Source: CAZGVW01 sp964529265 (lineage in GTDB: Bacteria; Planctomycetota; Phycisphaerae; Phycisphaerales; UBA1924). Taken from it: DNA of 19,295 bases. The position numbers and the translations under genes were made by a program. Where the stretch lies: contig CAZGVW010000183.1 of NCBI GenBank assembly GCA_964529265.1, forward strand, positions 1 through 19,295, in the 5' to 3' direction. A model generated the notes under the pieces. That model did no database searches, was not told where the DNA came from, and was given only the letters and a program-made list of their open reading frames with translations. Shown here in pieces: positions 6,936-12,781 of the stretch; position 1 is the first letter of the stretch; the number at the start of each line of letters is the position of its first letter.

Positions 6936-7571
6936 TCACCGGTTCGGCTGCGGCGTCAACCGCAGATAAGGCTTCACCTCGCGGAACCCCTTCGGGAACG
7001 CCTTCTTCGCTTCCTCGTTCGTCACCGCCGGCACGATGATGCAGTCCTGACCGTCCCGCCAGTTCACCGGCGTCGCCACCTTGTACTCCGCCGTCAACTG
7101 CAGCGAATCGATCACCCGCAGAATCTCGTCAAAGTTCCGACCCGTGCTCGCCGGATACGTGATCGTCAGCTTCACCTTCTTGTCCGGCCCGATGATGAAC
7201 ACCGAGCGCACCGTCATCGTGTCGCTCGCGTTCGGATGAATCATCCCGTACAGGTTCGAAACCTTCTTGTCCGCGTCCGCCAGCAGCGGAAAGTTCAGCT
7301 TCGCCCCCTGCGTCTCCTCGATGTCCTTCGACCACTTCTCGTGGTCCGGCAGCCCATCGACGCTCAGCCCCACCACCTTCACGTTCCGCTTGTCGAACTC
7401 CTTCTTCAACTTCGCCACCGCGCCCAACTCCGTCGTGCACACCGGCGTGAAGTTCTTCGGGTGCGAAAACAGCACGCCCCACGAGTTCCCCAGCCACGTG
7501 TGGAACGAAATCGGCCCCTCCGTTGACTGCTGCGTGAAGTCAGGCGCCACGTCGCCCAGTTGAATGCTCAT
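6936..7571 (-). CDS. 1-Cys peroxiredoxin (Prx6 type)
   Basis: A 211-residue peroxiredoxin that reduces hydroperoxides with a single peroxidatic cysteine. The active-site stretch is HPKNFTPVCTTELG (Thr42, Cys45), and Prx6-type landmarks follow: LSVDGLPDHEKW, FPLLADADKKVS, LYGMIHPNASDTMTVRSVFI and the C-terminal extension PVNWRDGQDCIIVP ... FPKGFREVKPYLR. The length fits Prx6. The ATG at 7571 is chosen because MSIQLGDVAPDF is the conserved N-terminus and GGAGAGGA (plus 7577-7584) lies 5 nt upstream; the open frame reaching 7841 adds a tail encoded by G-rich repeat-like DNA and should be ignored. The protein has no signal peptide. It is transcribed divergently from the second TetR gene with a 310-bp shared upstream region. 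Confidence 0.95.
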   Translation of the reverse strand: MSIQLGDVAPDFTQQSTEGPISFHTWLGNSWGVLFSHPKNFTPVCTTELGAVAKLKKEFDKRNVKVVGLSVDGLPDHEKWSKDIEETQGAKLNFPLLADADKKVSNLYGMIHPNASDTMTVRSVFIIGPDKKVKLTITYPASTGRNFDEILRVIDSLQLTAEYKVATPVNWRDGQDCIIVPAVTNEEAKKAFPKGFREVKPYLRLTPQPNR

Positions 7572-7881
7572 CGTGATCCTCTCCAGTTCTCTTTCTTGAT
7601 TCGCCCGTGAGCCGGCCCATGTCGGCCGACCCCGGATCGCTTGCACATCCCCGCCGCCCCGCGGCTCGTCACCAACCCCTCCTTCAAGGGGGCTGGGGCC
7701 AAGGTTCCGGGGGTGGGGGGACAAGCATAGAGAGCCGCCCCAATCCCCGCCCTGCGCCGCTTCCACCCCCTCGCCCGCCCGATGTTGAGTGCACAACCAA
7801 GAATCTTGAACAAATCGCAGACACACCATTGCACACAGCAAGTAAATCGATTAGGTTGGTCGCTCAACAAAGCATCACCCC
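7572..7881. promoter_or_regulatory. Divergent control region between peroxiredoxin and TetR-SRPBCC operon
   Basis: A 310-bp gap with no gene. The left half is GC-rich and includes a palindrome-like stretch around CCTCCTTCAAGGGGGCTGGG (7677-7696). From about 7784 it becomes markedly AT-richer than anything nearby, as expected for promoters. This part is bracketed by two imperfect inverted copies of one 15-mer: 7784-7798 (reverse complement GGTTGTGCACTCAAC) and 7854-7868 (GGTTGGTCGCTCAAC), 12 of 15 identical. The palindrome AATCGATT lies at 7845-7852. These are operator candidates for the TetR regulator; no clean sigma70 promoter could be assigned. Confidence 0.4.
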
Positions 7882-8586
7882 ATGCCACACCCCGCCACAC
7901 TCGCCCCCGAACCCACCCAAGACCGCATCACCGCGGCTGCCGCAGCCCTCTTCCACGAAAAGGGCTACGCCGCAACCTCCATCTCCGACATCGTCTCCGC
8001 CGCCGGCGTCCGCTCCGGAAGCCTCTACCACTTCTTCCAGAGCAAGGAAGCACTCCTCCTCGCCGTCCTCCGCCGCTACCTCGATCTCCTGGGCCCCGTC
8101 GTCATGGCCCCCGTCGAAGCCCGCTCCACCGATCCCATCGAGCGCGTCTTCGCGCTCATGGGCTGGTACCGCGAGTTCATGTGGGCCGCACGCCTCCGCC
8201 GCGGCTGCCCGGTCGGCAACCTCGCCCTCGAAGTCAGCGACACCAACCCCGCCGCCCGCGCTCTCGCCGCGCAGAACTTCGCCGCCTGGGCCTCCCACGT
8301 CGAACGCTGGCTCACCGAAGCGCGCGATCGCCTCCCCGCCGGCGCCGATCCCCGCGCCCTCTCCCGTTTCGTCCTCACCGTCATGGAAGGCGCCGTCATG
8401 CAGGCCAAAGCCTGCGACGATCTCGCCCCCTTCGACGAATCCATCGAACAACTGCGCGCCCACTTCCACATGCTGGAAGAAGCCGCGCAGGCGGAGCGCG
8501 CCGCCCGCGGCGGGCGCGATCGCCGCCCATCCACAGCCCAACCCCGGCCCCGCCGCGCACAAGAGGAAAAGGAGGCATCACAATGA
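7882..8586 (+). CDS. TetR/AcrR-family transcriptional regulator
   Basis: A 234-residue regulator. The DNA-binding domain is at about residues 13-60 (DRITAAAAALFHEKGYA, TSISDIVSAAGVRSGSLYH, FFQSKEALLL). The ligand domain has RRGCPVGNLALEVSDTNPAARA (Cys109), the signature of the NemR/AcuR-like C-terminal type, then a helical region with VMEGAVMQAKA. Residues after about 205 are a low-complexity Arg/Pro/Gln tail that contains the Shine-Dalgarno of the next gene in its coding DNA. ATG 7882 has no strong Shine-Dalgarno. The stop overlaps the next start (ATGA, 8583-8586), so it is translationally coupled to the SRPBCC gene and very probably controls its own operon. It is divergent from the peroxiredoxin. 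Confidence 0.9.
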   Translation: MPHPATLAPEPTQDRITAAAAALFHEKGYAATSISDIVSAAGVRSGSLYHFFQSKEALLLAVLRRYLDLLGPVVMAPVEARSTDPIERVFALMGWYREFMWAARLRRGCPVGNLALEVSDTNPAARALAAQNFAAWASHVERWLTEARDRLPAGADPRALSRFVLTVMEGAVMQAKACDDLAPFDESIEQLRAHFHMLEEAAQAERAARGGRDRRPSTAQPRPRRAQEEKEASQ

Positions 8587-9695
8587 TCCTCAAGACCCTG
8601 GTGGTTCTCGTCTCCCTCGCCGCCTGCGCCCTCGCCGCGGCTGCGCTCGCCTCCGGTCACCCGCAGAACGGCGCGCACGCCGCCGCCACCGTGCCCGATC
8701 GCGCCCACACCGCGCCCCCCAGCCTCCACAAAAAGACCATCGTCCCCGCCCCGCTTGAAGAAGTCTGGTCCGCATGGACCACCCGCGAAGGCATCCGCAC
8801 GTTCTTCGCGCCCGATGGCCGCATCGAGCCCGTCGTCGGCGGCGCCTACGAGATCTACTTCATGCCCGCCAACGCCCCCGGCGAACGCGGCGATGACCAC
8901 GGCCGCGTCATCTGCCTGAAGGACAAGCAACTCCTCGCCTTCGAGTGGGGCGCGCCCCCCTCCATCCCCGAAATCCGCGCCCTCAACCGCAACCGCAGCT
9001 CCTGGGTCGTCGTCGAGTTCGAGTCCCTCGGCCCGGACCGCACCGAAGTCCGCCTCGCGCACCACGGCTTCCTCGCAGGCGAATCGTGGTGGAAAGTCCA
9101 CGATTACTTCACCTCCGCCTGGGACGTCGTCCTCACCCGCCTCGTCCATCGCTTCGAATCCGGCCCGCTCGATTGGGGCGATCGCGCCGGCTCGGTCCCG
9201 CACGAAAACCGCCCCGCCCCGCGCACGGTGCGCCTCGAGCGCACGATCAACGCCCCGCGCTCCGAAGTCTGGCGCGCCTGGACCACGTCCGAAGGCCTCG
9301 AATCCTTCTTCGCGCCCGAAGCGATCATCGAGCCCCGCCCAATGGGCGCCTACGCCGTCCACTTCTCCCCACAGTCCGCCCCCGGCAGCCGCGGCTCGGA
9401 CAATGGCCGCGTCATCGCCCTCATCGAAAACGATCTCCTCGCCTTCGAATGGGGCGCCCCGCCCAAGTTCACCGACCTCCGCGCCATCAACCACAATCGC
9501 CCGACGTGGGTCGTCCTCGAACTCGCCGATGCGCCGAGTGGCGCAACGCGCATCGTCCTCACCCACGCCGGCTTCGACGAAGGCCAGTCCTGGACCGAAT
9601 GCGCCGACTACTTCGAGAACGCCTGGCCCACCGTCTTCGATCGCCTCGAGAAGCGCTTCACCCAAGGCCCAACCGATTGGAGCGCCCGCCGATGA
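8583..9695 (+). CDS. Exported tandem SRPBCC (AHSA1-like) domain protein
   Basis: A 370-residue protein built of two homologous START/SRPBCC domains at about 49-198 and 216-366. They share the same landmarks in the same order: EEVWSAWTTREG / SEVWRAWTTSEG, TFFAPDGRIEP / SFFAPEAIIEP, LLAFEWGAPP (identical), NRNRSSWVVVE / NHNRPTWVVLE, LAHHGF / LTHAGF and PLDWG / PTDWS. SRPBCC domains hold hydrophobic ligands in a deep pocket; AHSA1-like members are normally cytosolic. Here residues 1-36 look like a signal peptide (Lys4, long hydrophobic core, SG or AHAA cleavage region); LAAC at 12-15 also resembles a lipobox. The start at 8583 is fixed by AAAAGGAGG (8567-8575) and the ATGA overlap with the TetR gene. 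It overlaps the next gene likewise. Ligand unknown. Confidence 0.88.
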   Translation: MILKTLVVLVSLAACALAAAALASGHPQNGAHAAATVPDRAHTAPPSLHKKTIVPAPLEEVWSAWTTREGIRTFFAPDGRIEPVVGGAYEIYFMPANAPGERGDDHGRVICLKDKQLLAFEWGAPPSIPEIRALNRNRSSWVVVEFESLGPDRTEVRLAHHGFLAGESWWKVHDYFTSAWDVVLTRLVHRFESGPLDWGDRAGSVPHENRPAPRTVRLERTINAPRSEVWRAWTTSEGLESFFAPEAIIEPRPMGAYAVHFSPQSAPGSRGSDNGRVIALIENDLLAFEWGAPPKFTDLRAINHNRPTWVVLELADAPSGATRIVLTHAGFDEGQSWTECADYFENAWPTVFDRLEKRFTQGPTDWSARR

Positions 9696-10078
9696 TCATG
9701 TTCATGCTGGGGTCGTTGGCGCTGCTCGCGGCCGGCCTGTGGGTGTCGGACATCATCCTCCAGCCGATCCCGATGCCGCTGGGAGGCGCCGCGGTCTTCG
9801 GCTGGCTCGGATTCTGGGCGTGTGTTCGGCGCAAGCCGTTTCGCGGATTGGCGATCGGCTTCGTCGCGGGCGCCATGGTCGGCGTTGCATTGCACGTTCG
9901 GTCCCACATCGTTGAGGACCGTGTGGAAAGCGTCGGCTCGCTGGCGCTGCACACCCTGGGCGACCTGGGAATCAGTGCGATCGGCGCGGCGTTGACGCTC
10001 GCGGCGTCCGTCGGGTGGCAGCCCGCGCGCCCGCGCGCCCACCAGCGCGAGCACACTCCCGCCAATGAGCGCCCATGA
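9692..10078 (+). CDS. Small multi-pass membrane protein
   Basis: A 128-residue protein with about four predicted membrane segments (about 3-20, 28-45, 52-68 and 88-108) and a hydrophilic, Arg/Pro-rich C-terminus. No family is recognised. Its ATG overlaps the stop of the SRPBCC gene (ATGA at 9692-9695), which argues for co-expression as the third gene of the TetR operon; it has no strong Shine-Dalgarno of its own, consistent with coupling. Its codons are G-ending (CTG GGG TCG TTG GCG), unlike the C-ending codons of the two genes before it, so it may have a different history. Confidence 0.72.
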   Translation: MIMFMLGSLALLAAGLWVSDIILQPIPMPLGGAAVFGWLGFWACVRRKPFRGLAIGFVAGAMVGVALHVRSHIVEDRVESVGSLALHTLGDLGISAIGAALTLAASVGWQPARPRAHQREHTPANERP

Positions 10079-10124
10079 CCTTGCCGCCGCGCCGCCATGT
10101 CAATCTGGTGAACCTGCGCTCACC

Positions 10125-10156
10125 CGGCGCTCTGCGTTTGTGAATCTGGAGCGCCG
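10125..10156 (+). terminator. Hairpin behind the TetR-SRPBCC-membrane operon, weak terminator candidate
   Basis: CGGCGCTC (10125-10132) pairs with GAGCGCCG (10149-10156) across a 16-nt loop, 47 bp after the stop of the membrane-protein gene. Only TGTTAAACG follows, so the T-tract is poor. It could equally be a repeat or a regulatory hairpin for the next gene. Confidence 0.35.
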
Positions 10157-10327
10157 TGTTAAACGCTGACATGTCCCGAAGCGCCTTCACCCCCGGAATT
10201 GGGTTGCGAACCGGAACGCGGCCGCTAATCTCCCACGTGGCAGGAAATGCCGTCGTTGGGGGAGTGTGTGTGGCGACGGCGCCGCCAGGCGAGTTTCAGT
10301 TCTGGCCTTCTGGAGGAGTAGGAAAAC

Positions 10328-11035
10328 ATGTCGGCAGGTGTTGTTTTCGCGCGTGCGCGCCGCGTTGTGGCGCCCGCTCTCGTCGCGCTCATCGGCGCGT
10401 CGGCCGCTTCAGGCGCCATCATCGCGCCCGGCCTCTATGAACTTCACAATCACCCCGATGGCGCGGCGATTCCGCCGCCATACGGCATGCGCCTCGACGA
10501 ACTCTACAACACGTCCCCGGACCACGACATCTTCACGTTCAACTTCGATGACCCCGGCTCGAACATGCAGATGATGGTCACGGCGACCACCATCCACATC
10601 TTCGGCGTCAGCGTCGGCGGTTGGGATATCGGCGGTGGTTACGACGCCGGCCCCACCTTCGGCCTCTACACCATCGACTTTCTCTACACCGTCGGCGTCA
10701 TGCCCTCGCCCGGCGATGACGATGTCCAGGTCGTCGCCCCCTCCGGCACCAACTTCGGCACGATCTTGACGCCCCTGGGCGACCTCATCGCACTCGTCGA
10801 TCAGCAGGGGCAGGACCCCGGCCTCAACTTCCGCCTGGGCGATGAGAACGATGACCTCGGCCACCGAGGCCACCCCGGCATCTCCGGCTGGGGCTGGCTC
10901 ACCCACGGCCCCCCCGGCAGCAGCCACGTTCCCAACAGCGATTGGATCTTCACCGCCACGCTCATCCCGTCGCCCGGCGCCGCGTCCGTGCTCGCCCTCG
11001 GCGCGCTCGCCGCGGGAAGGCGCCGCCGTCGCTGA
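10328..11035 (+). CDS. Secreted protein with PEP-CTERM-like sorting tail
   Basis: A 235-residue exported protein. GGAGGAG (10312-10318) lies 9 nt before ATG 10328. Signal peptide: basic n-region (ARARR), hydrophobic core to about residue 29 ending ASG-AII. The mature part starts GLYELHNHPDGA, includes the acidic DELYNTSPDHDIFTFNFDD, and is predicted mostly beta; the function is not known. The last 22 residues, PSPGAASVLALGALAAGRRRRR, form the three-part tail (Pro-rich turn, hydrophobic helix, Arg run) of PEP-CTERM/exosortase-type sorting signals as seen in planctomycetes, where the PEP motif is often PSPGA or PAPGA. A strong terminator follows at 11064. It is a single-gene unit. Confidence 0.87.
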   Translation: MSAGVVFARARRVVAPALVALIGASAASGAIIAPGLYELHNHPDGAAIPPPYGMRLDELYNTSPDHDIFTFNFDDPGSNMQMMVTATTIHIFGVSVGGWDIGGGYDAGPTFGLYTIDFLYTVGVMPSPGDDDVQVVAPSGTNFGTILTPLGDLIALVDQQGQDPGLNFRLGDENDDLGHRGHPGISGWGWLTHGPPGSSHVPNSDWIFTATLIPSPGAASVLALGALAAGRRRRR

Positions 11036-11063
11036 TTCTCTTGGTCCGCCAACCCGATTGAAC

Positions 11064-11112
11064 CGCGGCGCGTGAGGCATCTTGGGGGCCTCAGGCGCCG
11101 CGTTCCTTTTTT
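11064..11112 (+). terminator. Intrinsic terminator of the PEP-CTERM-like gene
   Basis: CGCGGCGC (11064-11071) and TGAGGC (11073-11078) pair with GCCTCA (11088-11093) and GCGCCGCG (11095-11102), with one G/G mismatch between the two stem parts and a 9-nt loop. TTCC and six T residues (11107-11112) follow. It ends the 10328-11035 transcript and lies across any upstream extension of the next gene, supporting the later start at 11210. Confidence 0.88.
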
Positions 11113-11209
11113 GTGTCGGCGCAGACGGAGCCGCATGCTAGAAATACGGGGGCGACCCACCGAGGCCGGACGGAGCCCCGGTCCCGTCGTCGCCGATGGA
11201 GAGAAGGCC

Positions 11210-12343
11210 ATGCAAGGCGCCATTCGATTCGGCTCGTTCATTCTTGCGATTTCGCTGTCGGCAACGTCCGCGCACGCCGCGCCCGAGATCGCCGGCTGGT
11301 TGGCCCCGAACCGCAGCACTGCGGGCGGCGGCGAACTGACCATCTTCGGGACCGGCTTTGACGCCGGCTCGAGCCCGCAGGTCCTTCTCGGCGCTCAGGG
11401 ATTGCTCGTGACGATGTGGACCGACATCGAGATCCGCTCGATCATCCCCGCCGGACAGGGAACGAATCTGACCATCTCCGTCATCGCCGGAGGGGAATCG
11501 GACCTCGCCGCCGACCCGTTCTCATACGCGGCGCCGGTTGTCATCGGAATGATGCCGAACACCGGGCTCGTGACGGGCGGGAACACCGTGACGCTCCAGG
11601 GAATGAACTTCGGCCTCACCCCGCAGGTGCTCGTGGACGGCATCGACACAGGGTCGATCGTGTCGCACACGCACACCACGATCGACTTCACCATGCCCGC
11701 GGGCGATCCCGGCCTTGCCGGTGTGCAGGTCGAGGTCGCGGGCCAGCTCAGCAACGTCGTCAACTACACCTACACGACCCCGCCGATCGTCATTCAACAG
11801 GCCGCGCCGCTCTCGCTCCACACCGAAGGCGGCGAGATGCTCATTGTCGGCCAGAATCTGGGGCCCGAAGCCCACGTGACCATCGGCGGCGCCTCGGTGC
11901 AGATCCTCGAGAACCTGCCCGATTATCTGCGCATCGTCGCGCCGCCCGGCGTCGGCCTCGGCCGCACCCTCCGTGTTCAGCGCGATGAGCACTCGGTCGA
12001 TCTCCCGGGCGCCGTCAACTACTTCCCGCCGCTCATCACCGGCTTCGGAGCGCCCGCCCTCGGGCGCGTCAGCATCTTCGGCGCCGATTTCGGTCCGCTC
12101 CAACCGCTCGTGACCTTCAACGCCGCGCCCGTCATCGTGACGGCCTTCGACCATCGGTCCGTCGAGGTCATGCTCCCCGCCCTGAAGGGGCCCGCCAACG
12201 TTGTTGTCATCACGGGCGCGCAGTCCAGCAACACCGCCCTCTTCACGCCGCCCTCCACCTGCGCCGGCGATATCAACGGCGACGGCCAGGTCGACGCCGC
12301 CGACCTCGCCCTCCTGCTCGGCGCATGGGGCCTCTGCCTGTAG
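11210..12343 (+). CDS. Secreted IPT/TIG-repeat protein with dockerin-like tail
   Basis: A 377-residue exported protein. ATG 11210 is preferred over the open extension to 11072, because the extension runs through a terminator and is Arg-rich, and because a signal peptide (MQGAIRF, hydrophobic core, cleavage near AHA-APE) starts here with GGAGAGAAGG just upstream. Three clear immunoglobulin-like IPT/TIG units follow at about 25-107, 108-190 and 191-272 (each with a xxxGGxxxTIxGxxF-type strand: GGGELTIFGTGF, GGNTVTLQGMNF, GGEMLIVGQNL), and a fourth, shorter one at 273-350. The tail has one calcium loop, DINGDGQVDAADLALLLGAWG, ending GLCL. TIG repeats mediate binding at the surface in other proteins; the partner here is unknown. 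It is a single half-dockerin, whereas other tails in the window have two loops. Confidence 0.86.
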   Translation: MQGAIRFGSFILAISLSATSAHAAPEIAGWLAPNRSTAGGGELTIFGTGFDAGSSPQVLLGAQGLLVTMWTDIEIRSIIPAGQGTNLTISVIAGGESDLAADPFSYAAPVVIGMMPNTGLVTGGNTVTLQGMNFGLTPQVLVDGIDTGSIVSHTHTTIDFTMPAGDPGLAGVQVEVAGQLSNVVNYTYTTPPIVIQQAAPLSLHTEGGEMLIVGQNLGPEAHVTIGGASVQILENLPDYLRIVAPPGVGLGRTLRVQRDEHSVDLPGAVNYFPPLITGFGAPALGRVSIFGADFGPLQPLVTFNAAPVIVTAFDHRSVEVMLPALKGPANVVVITGAQSSNTALFTPPSTCAGDINGDGQVDAADLALLLGAWGLCL

Positions 12344-12781
12344 CCACGCGCCCGACAGCACGGAGCCTCCACGCACTCTGCGAGCCGGGGCGTCCCGCCC
12401 CGGTCAATCAGGCAACCCACCAAAGCGCGCCCGGCACTCCGGGCGCGATCCTTCCTGCTCGCCCGCGCTTGCGCCCCTCTCGCTCCCGCGCCTGCGCACC
12501 GCACTCGCGCCGCACTCGCGCCGCCCCTCGCCCCCGGAGGGGGCGCACGCATGTTGCCGGCGGCGCAGCAAGTCCGCCGAAGGCGGACGAGCAAGCCGCC
12601 GGAATCCCGCCAATCAAGCCACCGCCCCTGTAAGGGGCGGACGAGGAATCGCCAGCAAAACCCTCGACGACATGAAGTCACGGCATTCACCCAGCGAGCC
12701 GGGGTCCCCGCCCCGGTTTCTCAAGCAAATCGAGCGCCGCCGCGTTGACAGCGGCGCCCGCATCGTCCTCAACTCCGCGCT
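12344..12781. repeat. 438-bp intergenic region filled with GC-rich hairpin repeats
   Basis: No convincing gene. It contains at least four hairpins: CCGGGGCG/CGCCCCGG (12385-12403), CGCGCCCGG/CCGGGCGCG (12426-12447), CCGCCCCT/AGGGGCGG (12622-12640) and CCGGGG/CCCCGG (12699-12716). The first and last belong to one repeat, since both read GCGAGCCGGGG followed by a turn and CGCCCCGGT, about 314 bp apart in the same orientation. Frames open through this stretch are Arg/Pro/Ala-rich and overlap one another, as expected of random GC-rich DNA. Some hairpins may end transcripts of the two convergent genes on either side. Confidence 0.75.

Noticed and set aside
5586..7526. Long plus-strand open frame (646 codons) across the thioredoxin, AhpD-like and peroxiredoxin region.
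   Set aside because: It is antisense to three well-supported genes and crosses intergenic repeats; its composition is Arg/Pro/His/Leu-rich, as expected of a GC-rich shadow frame.
7569..7841. N-terminal extension of the peroxiredoxin by about 90 residues.
   Set aside because: The conserved Prx6 start MSIQLGDVAPDF has its own Shine-Dalgarno, and the extension is encoded by repeat-like intergenic DNA.
8076..9665. Minus-strand open frame of 529 codons opposite the TetR and SRPBCC genes.
   Set aside because: Gly/Glu/Ala-rich mirror of the real genes with no motif, signal peptide or Shine-Dalgarno.
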